A stretch of 64,000 bases of DNA from Pelagibacterales bacterium MED-G40 (lineage in GTDB: Bacteria; Pseudomonadota; Alphaproteobacteria; Pelagibacterales; Pelagibacteraceae), in contig NTJN01000001.1 in assembly GCA_002457515.1 (NCBI GenBank), positions 1-64,000 of the forward strand. Direction: 5' to 3'. The notes beneath the pieces were generated by a model that was not told the DNA's origin, did not search any database, and saw nothing but the letters and a program-made list of their open reading frames with translations. Positions 42,883 to 54,345 of the stretch are shown piece after piece (position 1 is the stretch's first letter; each line of letters begins with the position of its first letter). The position numbers were made by a program, and so were the translations under genes.

Positions 42883-43140
42883 TTATTTAGTAATCTTTTT
42901 AGAAACTCTAGAGATTTTTCTAGATGCAGTTTTTTTGTTGATTACCCCGGACTTAGCAACCTGCATGAGAATTGATTGAAATTTTGGAAAAAAACTTTTA
43001 ATTTCTGAATTTTTCTTTAATTTGATTAGATTTTCCATCTTTTTTATAGTAGCTTTATATTTGCTTTTTCTAAGACGGTTTATTTGAGTTTGTTTTTTAA
43101 CTCTTCGTACTCTTCTTATTGCAGATTTAGTATTTGGCAT
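42883..43140 (-). CDS. rpsT: 30S ribosomal protein S20
   Basis: The 85-residue, strongly basic protein starts MPNTKSAIRRVRRVKK, the S20 signature, and is helical throughout, ending SGVINKKTASRKISRVSKKI. It binds 16S rRNA in the 30S subunit body. Location next to dnaA is conserved in alphaproteobacteria. It follows mutM by 45 bases on the same strand. Its last codons contain one copy of the octamer found in the dnaA spacer. Confidence 0.95.
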   Translation of the reverse strand: MPNTKSAIRRVRRVKKQTQINRLRKSKYKATIKKMENLIKLKKNSEIKSFFPKFQSILMQVAKSGVINKKTASRKISRVSKKITK

Positions 43141-43185
43141 ATTTTTTAAACTATATATATCTCAGTATTATCAGGGTCAACTTTA

Positions 43186-44052
43186 TTATTTTTGGCATTT
43201 AGGACATAAAAAACTAGCACGATTAGAAATAACAATTTTTTGTATTTGATAATTACAATCACTGTTAGAACAATTTTTACCTGACATACCATAAATCTTG
43301 AAATATTCCTGGAAAGAACCTGTTTTGCCTTTGGTATTTGAAAAATCTCTAATTGATGAACCTCCAAATTTAATAGCTTTTTTTAAAATTTTTTTAATAT
43401 TTCTAATAATTTCTTTTATTTCAAAATCTCTTAATTTATTGATTTTTCTTGTTGGTTTAATTTTGCTATGAAAAAGAATTTCATTTACGTAGATATTACC
43501 TAGGCCTGAGACAAATTTTTGATCCATCAATAAATCTTTGATTATTCTATTTCTTCCTTTTAAATAATTTTTAAAATATTTAAAATTAAAAACACTTTCT
43601 AATGGTTCAGGGCCAAGTGTTTTAAGATGAAAATTTTCTTTTAACTTTTTAGAATTTTCAACTTTAATAAAACCAAATTTTCTTACATCATTATAAATTA
43701 ATTGAGTTTTATCAACAAAAATAAATTTGATATGGTCATGTTTTTTATCTTTTGAATTTAATTGGTAGTAAAAACTTGTCCTTAATTTAATATTTTTTTT
43801 ATTTATTAGAATAAATTTGCCTGTCATACCGAGATGAACTAGCATTGTATGACCCTTTTCAAAAAAAAATAATAAATACTTTGACCTTCGTTTTACGCTT
43901 AATATTTTTAAGCCTATTAGTCGTTTAATTCGTTTTTTATTGACCTTATATCTTAAATTTTTATCATTAACTCTAATAGATTTTATTTTTAACTTATTAA
44001 TTGCTGTCTCTAAGGACCTTTTAACAACTTCAACTTCGGGTAATTCTGGCAT
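43186..44052 (-). CDS. mutM: Formamidopyrimidine-DNA glycosylase
   Basis: The 288-residue enzyme excises 8-oxoguanine and formamidopyrimidines and cuts at the abasic site. MPELPEVE supplies the catalytic Pro2 and Glu3; HLGMTGKF and the helix-two-turn-helix with QKFVSGLGNIYVNEILF are present. The C-terminal zinc finger is C-x4-C / C-x2-C (NCSNSDCNYQ and LCPKCQ), the form found in alphaproteobacterial MutM. It is divergent from ubiE with only 11 bases between starts, so both promoters overlap coding sequence. Confidence 0.95.
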   Translation of the reverse strand: MPELPEVEVVKRSLETAINKLKIKSIRVNDKNLRYKVNKKRIKRLIGLKILSVKRRSKYLLFFFEKGHTMLVHLGMTGKFILINKKNIKLRTSFYYQLNSKDKKHDHIKFIFVDKTQLIYNDVRKFGFIKVENSKKLKENFHLKTLGPEPLESVFNFKYFKNYLKGRNRIIKDLLMDQKFVSGLGNIYVNEILFHSKIKPTRKINKLRDFEIKEIIRNIKKILKKAIKFGGSSIRDFSNTKGKTGSFQEYFKIYGMSGKNCSNSDCNYQIQKIVISNRASFLCPKCQK

Positions 44053-44063
44053 ATAATTTAATT

Positions 44064-44768
44064 ATGAAAAATAATATTCAAGATAAATCAAAATTAGTCA
44101 ATTCAGTTTTTTCAGAAGTATATAAGAAATATGACATTATGAATGATATTATGTCCTTTGGTGTGCATCGAATTTGGAAGCAAAATATGATGGATTGGAT
44201 GAGTCCTCAAGCAAATTCCTTCTTAATTGATGTGGCTTCAGGAACTGGCGATATTGCGTTAACATACTCAAAAAAACTTAGTCATAAATGTAAAATTTCA
44301 TGTGTTGAACCTAATAAAGAAATGTTAGCTATGGGACAAAAAAAATTAGAAATTTATGATAATATTAAATGGCATAAAGCAAATGCTGAGAGGTTGCCTT
44401 TTAAAGATGATACATTTGACTTTTACACCATTAGCTTTGGTATTAGAAATGTTAATAATATTAATCTGACATTAAAAGAGGCTTTTAGAGTTTTAAAAAC
44501 AGGAGGAAGATTTATGTGTTTAGAATTTTCAAAAGTTGAAAATCCCTTAATAGATATGCTTTATAAAAATTATTCAAAAATAATACCAATAATAGGAGAA
44601 AAAATTGTAGGATCTAAAAGACCATATAATTACCTAGTAAAAAGTATAGATGATTTTTATAATCAAAGCGAATTAGTAAGTTTGATAAAAAAGAATGGTT
44701 TTCAAACTGTTAAATTTAGAAATTTGTCAAATGGTATCGCAGCAATTCATTCTGGTTGGAAAATTTAA
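44064..44768 (+). CDS. ubiE: Ubiquinone/menaquinone biosynthesis C-methyltransferase
   Basis: The 234-residue SAM-dependent methyltransferase acts on 2-polyprenyl-6-methoxy-1,4-benzoquinol. The family signatures YDIMNDIMSFGVHRIWK (24-40), LIDVASGTGDIAL (residues ~54-66, SAM site) and YTISFGIRNV (~117-126) are all present, as is KSIDDFYNQSELVSLI near the end. It is the first gene of a plus-strand run with ubiB (2-base gap) and coaBC. Confidence 0.95.
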   Translation: MKNNIQDKSKLVNSVFSEVYKKYDIMNDIMSFGVHRIWKQNMMDWMSPQANSFLIDVASGTGDIALTYSKKLSHKCKISCVEPNKEMLAMGQKKLEIYDNIKWHKANAERLPFKDDTFDFYTISFGIRNVNNINLTLKEAFRVLKTGGRFMCLEFSKVENPLIDMLYKNYSKIIPIIGEKIVGSKRPYNYLVKSIDDFYNQSELVSLIKKNGFQTVKFRNLSNGIAAIHSGWKI

Positions 44769-44770
44769 AA

Positions 44771-46336
44771 ATGTTCAAAAAAATTTTTCAATTGTATAAA
44801 ATCGCAAGAAAACTTGGAACATCTGGAGCTATCGAAACACTTAATGAAATTTACAAAATTCCAATTTATATAAAAATTTTTTTCGATGTTATTTCATTGG
44901 GTTCCCAAAAAAAAATACAAAATTTTTCAAAATCACCTGGAGAAAAGTTATGTGATGCTTTAGAAGGAATGGGAACTACTTTTATTAAGTTAGGTCAATT
45001 TTTAGCTACAAGACCAGATATAATTGGTGAAGATTTAGCAAAAGATCTTGAAAAACTTCAAGACAAACTTCCTGCTTTTAGAACATCGGTATCAAAAGAA
45101 ATTCTGAAAAAAGAACTTGGTGAAAAGCAGTTGATTAATATATCTAATTTAAGTGAACCGATAGCGGCTGCATCTATATCTCAAGTACATACTGCCACTA
45201 TAAAAGTTGATGGTAGTAATGTTGATGTTGCAGTAAAAATCCTTAGACCTGAAATAGAAAAATTATTTAATGAAGAATTAGATGCTTTAATGTTTTTAGC
45301 TTATATAGTTGAAAGTCTAATTGCTAAAACAAGAAGATTAAAATTAATTGAAGTTGTTCATCTTTTAAGAGAAATAACTAATATCGAAATGGATCTGAGA
45401 TTTGAAGCAGCAGCGGCAAATGAGCTTTATGAAAATACTAAAAATGATAAAGGTTTTAATGTACCAAAAATTTATTGGAATTATACTTCTAAAAAAGTTC
45501 TAACATTAGAAAAAGTTAAAGGAATTTCTATAAGAGAGAAAGATACTTTAGAGAAATCAGGCATTAATCTTAAAAGTTTAGGAGAAAACTTGATACAACA
45601 TTTTTTGAGACAAGCTGTAAGAGATGGATTTTTTCATGGAGATATGCATCAGGGAAATTTATTTGTTGACGGGCAGGGAAATATTATTCCTGTTGATTTC
45701 GGAATAATGGGTAGACTAGATAAGAATAATAAAAAATATTTAGCTGAAATACTTTTCGGATTTATTCAAAGAGATTATGTTAAAGTTGCAGAGGTTCATT
45801 TCCAAGCAGGATTGGTACCAAGAGAAACATCAAAGGAGGAATTTGCTCAAGCTTTAAGATCTGTTGGTGAGCCTATTTTTGGTCAAACTATTAAAGATAT
45901 CTCTGGTGGGAATTTACTTGCACAATTATTTGAGATTACTGAAAAATTTAATATGTCCACACAACCGCAACTTTTGCTTCTGCAAAAAACAATGGTGGTA
46001 GTTGAAGGTGTGGCCAGAAAATTATACCCTGAAACAAATATTTGGGAAGTTTCAAAACCAGTCTTAGAAGGATGGATTAGAAAAACTAAAAGTCCAGAAG
46101 CAAATATTAATCAGGCTATTGATGTATCAAAAGAAATCTTAAAAAAAATACCTGATTTTCCAAATTTTATGGATAGAGCAAATTATGCACTTCAACTTAT
46201 TTCAGAGGGAAAATTAAACTTAAGCTTAAAAAACGACAAAGGATTAGAAATTGAAAAAATGAAGCTTAAAAATCTAAGAAATAATATTTTTCTTGGTATT
46301 TTTAGTGTTGTAATTGTTATGTTATTAGTATTTTAA
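44771..46336 (+). CDS. ubiB: UbiB, ABC1/ADCK-family atypical kinase for ubiquinone synthesis
   Basis: I start at ATG 44771, 2 bases after the ubiE stop (521 residues). The atypical kinase motifs are present: KLGQFLATRPD (the KxGQ helix), AAASISQVHTA (the Ala-rich loop that replaces the usual Gly loop), VAVKILRP, and GDMHQGNLFVD with PVDFGIMGRL as the metal-binding loop. One or two hydrophobic helices close the C-terminus (NNIFLGIFSVVIVMLLVF). It supports ubiquinone assembly at the inner membrane. The earlier Met would overlap ubiE. Confidence 0.95.
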   Translation: MFKKIFQLYKIARKLGTSGAIETLNEIYKIPIYIKIFFDVISLGSQKKIQNFSKSPGEKLCDALEGMGTTFIKLGQFLATRPDIIGEDLAKDLEKLQDKLPAFRTSVSKEILKKELGEKQLINISNLSEPIAAASISQVHTATIKVDGSNVDVAVKILRPEIEKLFNEELDALMFLAYIVESLIAKTRRLKLIEVVHLLREITNIEMDLRFEAAAANELYENTKNDKGFNVPKIYWNYTSKKVLTLEKVKGISIREKDTLEKSGINLKSLGENLIQHFLRQAVRDGFFHGDMHQGNLFVDGQGNIIPVDFGIMGRLDKNNKKYLAEILFGFIQRDYVKVAEVHFQAGLVPRETSKEEFAQALRSVGEPIFGQTIKDISGGNLLAQLFEITEKFNMSTQPQLLLLQKTMVVVEGVARKLYPETNIWEVSKPVLEGWIRKTKSPEANINQAIDVSKEILKKIPDFPNFMDRANYALQLISEGKLNLSLKNDKGLEIEKMKLKNLRNNIFLGIFSVVIVMLLVF

Positions 46337-46343
46337 TTATAAA

Positions 46344-47573
46344 ATGTCCTTAAAAAATAAAAAAGTTCTTCTTATAATTGGTGGAGGAATTTCTTCATAT
46401 AAATCATTAGATTTAATAAGAATTCTTAAAAAAAATAGTGTGAAAATTAAGACTGTGCTTACCAAAAGCGGAAAGGAATTTGTTACTCCTTTATCAATTA
46501 CATCACTTACGGGAGAAAAAGTTTACGAAAATCTTTTTGATGCTACTTCAGAGTCAGAAATAGATCACATCTCTCTTTCGCGTTGGGCAGATATTATAGT
46601 AGTTTTACCAACTACCGCAAATTTTATGACTAAGCTTAGTCAAGGGAAAGCTGAGGACTTAGCGAGTACAGTTATTTTAGCTTCAAACAAAGATATATTA
46701 TTAGTTCCAGCTATGAATGTTAGAATGTGGATACATAAAGCTACACAAGAAAACTTCAAAAACCTTAAGGGTTATGGTTATAAATTTGTTGGACCTGTAA
46801 CTGGTGAAATGGCATGTGGTGAGTACGGCGAAGGTAGAATGTCAAGTCCAAGACAAATATTAAGTTATTTGAAAAATTATTTTAATAATAAAGATGTTGT
46901 CAAAAATGAAAAAATAAGTGCAGTAGTAACTTCAGGTCCAACGAGAGAATATATTGATCCAGTTAGGTATATTTCCAATGAGTCGAGCGGTAAGCAAGGT
47001 TATGAAATTGCTCTAGCTCTTGTAAAACTTGGTGTAAAAACCACTTTAATTACTGGAGCCAGAAAATTTGATCCTTGTAAAGGCTTAAAAATTAAAGAGG
47101 TGGTTTCAGCTGATGAAATGATGGATGAAGTAAAAAAACTATTACCAGTTGATATTGTTATTTGTGCAGCAGCGGTATCAGATTTTAAACCTAAAAAAAT
47201 AAATAAAAATAAAGTAAAAAAAAATAGTAAAAACTCTATGACATTAGAGCTAATTAAAAATCAAGATATTCTTAATTTTCTTGGAAAAAATAATAAATTA
47301 AGACCAAAAATAGTTGTAGGTTTTTCTGCAGAAACAGAAAATTTAGTAAATAATTCAATGAAGAAACTTGAAGAAAAACATTGTGATTTAATAATAGCTA
47401 ATGATGTTTCAAAAAAAGATTCTGGTTTTAATTCAGACTATAACGAAGTTCTTATAATTCAAAAAAATGGAAAAATGGAAAAACTGAAAAAAAGTAAAAA
47501 AACTTTTATTGCATCAGTAATTGCAGAAAAAATAATGAATAAGTTTTTATTTGATAAAAAAAATATCAATTAA
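46344..47573 (+). CDS. coaBC: Bifunctional phosphopantothenoylcysteine decarboxylase / phosphopantothenate-cysteine ligase
   Basis: The 409-residue protein joins CoaC (decarboxylase) and CoaB (ligase) for CoA synthesis. CoaC: IIGGGISSYKSLDLIR, HISLSRWADIIVVLPTTANF with active-site His, VPAMNVRMW and GEMACGEYGEGRM. CoaB starts at about 190: VTSGPTREYIDPVRYISNES, ICAAAVSDFKP, and FSAETENL. Order and length are typical. It lies 7 bases after ubiB; the adjacent conserved gene in the alphaproteobacterial order is dnaA-rpsT-mutM-ubiE-ubiB-coaBC. Confidence 0.95.
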   Translation: MSLKNKKVLLIIGGGISSYKSLDLIRILKKNSVKIKTVLTKSGKEFVTPLSITSLTGEKVYENLFDATSESEIDHISLSRWADIIVVLPTTANFMTKLSQGKAEDLASTVILASNKDILLVPAMNVRMWIHKATQENFKNLKGYGYKFVGPVTGEMACGEYGEGRMSSPRQILSYLKNYFNNKDVVKNEKISAVVTSGPTREYIDPVRYISNESSGKQGYEIALALVKLGVKTTLITGARKFDPCKGLKIKEVVSADEMMDEVKKLLPVDIVICAAAVSDFKPKKINKNKVKKNSKNSMTLELIKNQDILNFLGKNNKLRPKIVVGFSAETENLVNNSMKKLEEKHCDLIIANDVSKKDSGFNSDYNEVLIIQKNGKMEKLKKSKKTFIASVIAEKIMNKFLFDKKNIN

Positions 47574-47586
47574 TAAATTTTCAACA

Positions 47587-48336
47587 ATGAAAATTGCTAA
47601 TAATGAATTAAAGAGATTTTCCAAGCAAATAATTTTAAAAAATATCGGGTTATCTGGTCAAAAAAAGATTTTTGCATCTAAAGTACTAATAATTGGTATT
47701 GGAGGTCTAGGTTGCCCTTTAGCACTATACTTGGCAAATTCTGGAGTGGGAAACATGGGAATAGTTGATCATGATAAAATTGAATTAACAAACCTTAATA
47801 GACAAATTTTATTTACTGCTAAAGATTTAGGAAAATACAAAGTAGATCAAGCTAGAAAGGTAATTAAAAACATAAGTAAAAAAATTAAAATAACAAGTTA
47901 CAGAAAGGCTATAACAAAAAAAAATATAAATTCTATTTTAAAAAATTATGACATTATTTGTGATGGTACAGATAATTTTAAAAGCAGATATCTAATCAAC
48001 GATTATTGTGTGAGAAAGAAAAAAATATTAATTTCAGCTGCTATAAGCAAATTTGATGGGCATATTTTTAAATTTAATTTCAAAAAAAAGACACCTTGTT
48101 TCAGATGTTTCATGCCTCAAATACCAGAAAATCAGTACAATTGTGACACCGAAGGAATAGTATCAACTTTGGCTGGAATAATGGGCACAATGCAGGCTAA
48201 TGAAGTAATTAAAAGTATTATTAATTCTAAAAGTGACCTATCGGGAAAAATGATTATTTTTAATTCTCTAAGCTTAGATTTTAGAAAAGTAAAATTATCA
48301 AGAAATATTAATTGTATAAATGAATGTAAAAAATAA
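47587..48336 (+). CDS. moeB: HesA/MoeB/ThiF-family adenylyltransferase
   Basis: The 249-residue (ATG 47587) E1-like protein activates the C-terminus of a small sulfur carrier (MoaD or ThiS). GIGGLGCPLALYL is the ATP loop, IELTNLNRQILF the Arg finger, VCDGTDNF-type CDGTDNFKSRYLIND the substrate aspartate, and CFRCFMPQ one half of the zinc site; the C-terminal CINECKK may be the other half with an altered spacing. There is no rhodanese domain. MoeB and ThiF cannot be told apart with certainty. It follows coaBC by 13 bases and overlaps the SH3 gene by 17. Confidence 0.82.
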   Translation: MKIANNELKRFSKQIILKNIGLSGQKKIFASKVLIIGIGGLGCPLALYLANSGVGNMGIVDHDKIELTNLNRQILFTAKDLGKYKVDQARKVIKNISKKIKITSYRKAITKKNINSILKNYDIICDGTDNFKSRYLINDYCVRKKKILISAAISKFDGHIFKFNFKKKTPCFRCFMPQIPENQYNCDTEGIVSTLAGIMGTMQANEVIKSIINSKSDLSGKMIIFNSLSLDFRKVKLSRNINCINECKK

Positions 48337-48781
48337 AATAAATAAATTAATTGCTTTATTTTTGTTCACAGTTTTAATTAATGATTTAATAGCTGCTGAG
48401 AAACAATTTTTAACTTTAAGAAACAACAAGGTAAATTTAAGACAGGGACCATCTTTTCAATATCCAATAAAAATATTATATAAGAAAAAATATTTGCCAA
48501 TTATAATTGAAGATAGCTCAGAGAATTTTAGGAAGATTAGAGATCATCAAAATAATTCTGGATGGATACATGTTTCCCAATTATCAAAAAAAAAGGCTGC
48601 TATAACTCTAGAGGACAATGTAATAGTTTTTAAAAAACCAACAGTTTATTCGAAGCCTCTAGTAAAACTTGAAAAAGGAAGATTATGTTTAATTTATAAA
48701 TGTAAAGATGAGTGGTGTAAAATTAAAACAGGAAATTATAAAGGCTGGATAAAAAATGAAAATCTATGGGGAAGGCTTTAA
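48320..48781 (+). CDS. Exported bacterial SH3-domain protein
   Basis: The 153-residue product has a signal peptide (LIALFLFTVLINDLIAA) and two SH3b-like domains: NNKVNLRQGPSFQYPIKILY with GWIHVSQLS, then VYSKPLVKLEKGRLCLIYK and WCKIKTGNYKGWIKNENLWG. Such proteins bind peptidoglycan or act as stress-linked envelope factors; the target is unknown here. Two cysteines in the second domain (Cys127 and Cys131 or near) could pair. It overlaps moeB by 17 bases and its stop is 1 base from the convergent DUF2061 gene. Confidence 0.8.
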   Translation: MNVKNKINKLIALFLFTVLINDLIAAEKQFLTLRNNKVNLRQGPSFQYPIKILYKKKYLPIIIEDSSENFRKIRDHQNNSGWIHVSQLSKKKAAITLEDNVIVFKKPTVYSKPLVKLEKGRLCLIYKCKDEWCKIKTGNYKGWIKNENLWGRL

Positions 48782-48782
48782 A

Positions 48783-49028
48783 TTATTTCTTCAAAACTTT
48801 AGAGGCCCAAAATTTATCTAATAAAAAATACCATACAGCGTTAGCTAATGGTTCAACTATTGCATCTGTTAATGCTATACTAAAGGATACATCAGCTATT
48901 AACATTAGAACTGTAATAGCTATTATAAAGTGGCCAATCGTATATACTATTGTTCTTAAAATTGAGCCTTTATTATTACTATATACTTGCTTTGCTGAGT
49001 TAAAAATACCTGAAGTTAATTCAGTCAT
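48783..49028 (-). CDS. Small membrane protein, DUF2061-like
   Basis: The 81-residue protein has two membrane helices, TIVYTIGHFIIAITVLMLIA and IALTDAIVEPLANAVWYFLL, ending FWASKVLKK. The spacing of SILRTIVYT (cf. the S-W-R motif) and WYFLLDKFW recalls DUF2061, but the match is by eye only. A frame on the opposite strand covers the same bases; the minus one is preferred because of its membrane pattern and position 4 bases after katG, with which it is probably cotranscribed. No function is known. Confidence 0.6.
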   Translation of the reverse strand: MTELTSGIFNSAKQVYSNNKGSILRTIVYTIGHFIIAITVLMLIADVSFSIALTDAIVEPLANAVWYFLLDKFWASKVLKK

Positions 49029-49032
49029 GATA

Positions 49033-51210
<2,178 letters not shown>

Positions 51211-51226
51211 CTAGCTAAGCTTCTAG

Positions 51227-51243
51227 TTTATAATAATTCTAAA
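51227..51243. promoter_or_regulatory. Candidate Irr (ICE) box upstream of katG
   Basis: TTTATAATAATTCTAAA lies 22 bases before the katG start codon, in the 61-base gap after irr. Against the iron-control element consensus as I recall it, TTTAGAAYARTTCTAAA, it matches 16 of 17 positions, and it is a near-palindrome as that element is. Since irr is the adjacent gene, direct control of katG by Irr is a natural reading. Confidence 0.6.
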
Positions 51244-51265
51244 CTATAAAGTCAATATTTGATTA

Positions 51266-51676
51266 TTACTTTTGTAATCTAATTACAACTTCGAGGTTCT
51301 TGATTTTTTTTCCTTTAGGAGGTTGGGGAACTTTACTTAATTTAACTTGATTATAATTTATATCCGTCAGCTCTTTTGAATCCTCATCATAAAAATGATG
51401 GTGCGACTTAATGTTCGTATCAAAATAACTTTTACTTTTGCTAGTTAGAATTTGTTTTATGTGTCCAGCTTTTGTAAATGCTTCAACTGTATTATATACT
51501 GTAGCTAAAGAAACTTTTTCACTACCTTTTTTGTTGATTTCTTTATTCAACGTTTCAACCGTAAAATGAAAAGTCTTATCTCTTTCAAATAAATTTTGAG
51601 CTATTAAAACTCTTTGTTTTGTTGGTCTTAAACCAGAGGATCTTAGTTTATTTACAATTGCTTTTTTTTGCTTCAT
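51266..51676 (-). CDS. irr: Iron/heme response regulator Irr (Fur superfamily)
   Basis: The 136-residue protein has the Fur-family winged helix (LRPTKQRVLIAQNLF, then SLATVYNTVEAFTKAG) and the Irr-specific block YFDTNIKSHHHFYDE with His92-94, which binds heme and sets Irr apart from Fur and PerR. There is no N-terminal GCPWHD heme motif, as in most Irr outside Bradyrhizobium. Irr senses heme status and so iron; oxidative conditions promote its degradation in Bradyrhizobium. The divergent irr/fabA-fabB-fabI order is widespread in alphaproteobacteria and confirms the call. katG follows 61 bases downstream. Confidence 0.9.
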   Translation of the reverse strand: MKQKKAIVNKLRSSGLRPTKQRVLIAQNLFERDKTFHFTVETLNKEINKKGSEKVSLATVYNTVEAFTKAGHIKQILTSKSKSYFDTNIKSHHHFYDEDSKELTDINYNQVKLSKVPQPPKGKKIKNLEVVIRLQK

Positions 51677-51766
51677 ATATGAACGTTATTTACACTATCT
51701 TTTATTCTTTTTTAAACTTTTATATTATATGGTTTATAAATCAAGAAAAAACAGCTAACTTAATTA

Positions 51767-52270
51767 ATGCAAAAAAACAAATACAGTTATGAGGATTTAA
51801 TTTCTTGCGGGAAAGGTGAGTTATTTGGAGAAGGAAATGCAAAATTACCTTTGCCGCCAATGTTAATGTTTGACAGAATAACAGAAATTAAAAATAATAT
51901 TGGCGAATTTAAGAAAGGATTTATTAGAGCTGAACTGGATATAAAAGATAATCTATGGTTTTTTGATTGTCATTTTCAAAATGATCCTGTCATGCCAGGA
52001 TGCCTTGGTTTAGATGCTATGTGGCAATTGGTTGGTTTTTATTTAGGATGGGTAGGTGAGCCAGGTAAAGGAAGAGCTTTAGGAGTAAGTTCTGTAAAAT
52101 TTACAGGAGAAGTTCTTAAAAAAGTCAAAATAGCTACTTATGAGATAAATATGAAAAGAATTTTAAAAAAAGAAGGGGCTGTGGTAGGGCTTGCTAATGG
52201 TATACTGAGTGCAGATGGAAAAATAATTTATAGAGCAGAAAATTTAAAAGTAGGATTATTTAAATCATGA
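51767..52270 (+). CDS. fabA: 3-hydroxydecanoyl-ACP dehydratase/isomerase
   Basis: The 167-residue enzyme dehydrates 3-hydroxydecanoyl-ACP and isomerises the product to cis-3-decenoyl-ACP, the branch point to unsaturated fatty acids. His69 ([14 protein letters not shown]) and Asp83 (GLDAMWQ) are the catalytic pair, and [12 protein letters not shown] is the conserved N-terminal element. The ATG of fabB overlaps its stop by 4 bases, so the two are coupled. It diverges from irr with 90 bases between. Confidence 0.95.
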   Translation: MQKNKYSYEDLISCGKGELFGEGNAKLPLPPMLMFDRITEIKNNIGEFKKGFIRAELDIKDNLWFFDCHFQNDPVMPGCLGLDAMWQLVGFYLGWVGEPGKGRALGVSSVKFTGEVLKKVKIATYEINMKRILKKEGAVVGLANGILSADGKIIYRAENLKVGLFKS

Positions 52271-53478
52271 AAAGAGTAGTAATATCAGGTGTAGGAATAG
52301 TTTCTTGTCTTGGCAATAATCAAGAGGAGGTACACAAATCTCTTGTAGATTCAAAGTCTGGAATTTCATTTTCTGAGGAATATAAAGAATATAATTTAAA
52401 AAGTAATGTTCACGGAAAACCAAATATTAAACTTGAAGACCATGTTGATAGAAAATTTATAAGATTTATGGGCCCAGGCTCTGCTTATAATTATATATCT
52501 ATGAGTGAAGCAGTAAAAGATTCTGGTTTGGAGGATAAAGATATAAGTAATATTAACACTGGAATGATAATGGGTTCAGGAGGTCCTTCAATAGAAAACG
52601 TAATCTTGGCTGCTGATAAAACTAGAGCAAAAAGCCCCAAAAGGATGGGACCTTTCGTTGTTCCTAGAACAATGTCAAGCACTGCTTCAGCAACTTTGGC
52701 AGTTCCATTCAAAATTAAGGGAGTTAACTACACCATTAGCTCTGCATGTGCGACTAGTGGGCATTGTATAGGTAATGCAATGGAATTAATTCAACTTGGA
52801 AAACAAAAAATTATTTTTGCAGGTGGAAGCGATGAAGTTCATTTTGCAATGACAGCTATGTTTGATGCTATGACAGCATTATCTTCAAAATATAACGACA
52901 CTCCAGAAAAAGCCTCTAGACCATATGATAAGACTAGAGATGGTTTCGTAATATCTGGAGGTGGAGGTGTTGTGGTTTTAGAGGAATATGAACATGCAAA
53001 AGCAAGAGGTGCAAAAATTTATGCTGAGCTAACTGGTTATGGAGCAACATCAGATGGTTTTGACATGGTTGCACCTTCTGGTGAGGGAGCTGTGAGATGT
53101 ATGAAAATGGCATTAGGAACAGCAAAAAATAAAATCGATTACATAAATACACACGGTACTTCAACTCCTGTTGGAGATATTACTGAATTAAAAGCTGTTG
53201 GAGAAGTCTTTAATGAATACAAGCCTAAAATTAGCTCAACAAAATCGTTGGCAGGTCATTCACTTGGGGCAACTTCTGTACATGAGGCTATTTACAGTTT
53301 AATTATGATGAAAAATAATTTCATTGCTGCTTCTGCAAATATAACTGATATGGATGAGGAAGCAAAAAAATATCCAATAGTAACAAAAGTTGAAAAAGAT
53401 GTAACTTTAAATTCAGTAATGTCTAATAGTTTTGGTTTCGGTGGAACAAATGCAACTTTAGTTTTTGAAAAGGTATAA
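52267..53478 (+). CDS. fabB: 3-oxoacyl-ACP synthase I
   Basis: The 403-residue ketoacyl synthase elongates the cis-unsaturated acyl-ACP made by FabA. The catalytic Cys161 is in [21 protein letters not shown] and LAGHSLGA give the two active-site histidines, and [15 protein letters not shown] is the C-terminal Phe gate. It is 4 bases overlapping fabA and 3 bases before fabI. The unit should be controlled with membrane composition. Confidence 0.95.
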   Translation: MKRVVISGVGIVSCLGNNQEEVHKSLVDSKSGISFSEEYKEYNLKSNVHGKPNIKLEDHVDRKFIRFMGPGSAYNYISMSEAVKDSGLEDKDISNINTGMIMGSGGPSIENVILAADKTRAKSPKRMGPFVVPRTMSSTASATLAVPFKIKGVNYTISSACATSGHCIGNAMELIQLGKQKIIFAGGSDEVHFAMTAMFDAMTALSSKYNDTPEKASRPYDKTRDGFVISGGGGVVVLEEYEHAKARGAKIYAELTGYGATSDGFDMVAPSGEGAVRCMKMALGTAKNKIDYINTHGTSTPVGDITELKAVGEVFNEYKPKISSTKSLAGHSLGATSVHEAIYSLIMMKNNFIAASANITDMDEEAKKYPIVTKVEKDVTLNSVMSNSFGFGGTNATLVFEKV

Positions 53479-53481
53479 TTC

Positions 53482-54267
53482 ATGGACCTGATGAAAGGAA
53501 AAAAAGGATTAATAATGGGCGTTGCAAATGAACGTTCCATAGCATGGGGTATATCTCAAAAACTTGCTGATGCAGGGGCAGAGCTAGCATTTACATATTT
53601 AGGCGATGCTTTAAAAAAAAGAGTCATACCTTTAGCTGAAAAATTAAACTCGAAAATAACTTTTAGTTGTGATGTTGAAAAAAAGAATGAGGTTATTAAA
53701 CTATTTGAAGATATAAAATCTCAATGGGGTGAAATAGATTTTGTTGTACATGCTGTAGCATTTTCCGATAAATCAGAATTGTCTGGCGAATATCTAGATA
53801 CAACTAGAGATAATTTTATAAAAAGCATGCTAATCTCATGTTTTTCTTTTACAGAAATTTCAAAAGAAGCTTCAAAAATCATGAAAAAAGGTGGAAGTAT
53901 GATAACTCTTACTTATGAGTCGACAAAGACTATTCCTAATTACAATGTTATGGGTGTCTGTAAGTCAGCGCTTGAGGCAAGTGTAAAATATTTAGCCAGA
54001 GACCTAGGAACTAAAGGAATAAGAGTAAATGCAATAAGTGCTGGTCCAATAAAAACTCTAGCAGCTTCTGCTATTGGGGATGCAAAGTTTCTTTATAAAT
54101 GGAATCAAAACCATTCTTTTTTAAAAAGAAATGTAGATATTCATGACGTAGGCAATTCTGCTTTATATTTATTAAGTGATCTTGCGGCTGGTGTCACGGG
54201 AGAAATTCATTATGTTGATGCTGGATATAACAAAGTAGGAATGCCAGATCCTAAAAATATCTCTTAA
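53482..54267 (+). CDS. fabI: Enoyl-ACP reductase (NADH), FabI
   Basis: The 261-residue short-chain-dehydrogenase-fold enzyme reduces trans-2-enoyl-ACP. GVANERSIAWGISQKLADAG (residues 13-32, the FabI NAD loop), then VHAVAFSDK and TYESTKTIPNYNVMGVCKSALEA with the Tyr-x6-Lys of FabI, and NAISAGPIKTLAASAI are diagnostic. It is third in the fabA-fabB-fabI unit. A downstream 78-base spacer precedes a small hypothetical gene. Confidence 0.95.
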   Translation: MDLMKGKKGLIMGVANERSIAWGISQKLADAGAELAFTYLGDALKKRVIPLAEKLNSKITFSCDVEKKNEVIKLFEDIKSQWGEIDFVVHAVAFSDKSELSGEYLDTTRDNFIKSMLISCFSFTEISKEASKIMKKGGSMITLTYESTKTIPNYNVMGVCKSALEASVKYLARDLGTKGIRVNAISAGPIKTLAASAIGDAKFLYKWNQNHSFLKRNVDIHDVGNSALYLLSDLAAGVTGEIHYVDAGYNKVGMPDPKNIS

Positions 54268-54345
54268 CTTGCAAAAATAACATCGCTTAAATGCATAAAT
54301 AGTAAGTCTAAATATATCTAAAAAAAATTATAAATATTTTATCAA

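Noticed and set aside
43186-43300. Aberrant C-x4-C zinc finger of MutM
   Set aside because: This spacing is usual in alphaproteobacterial MutM as I recall it.
52934-53164. His/Gln/Leu-rich minus frame in fabB
   Set aside because: Shadow of fabB with low complexity from the opposite codons; no start context.
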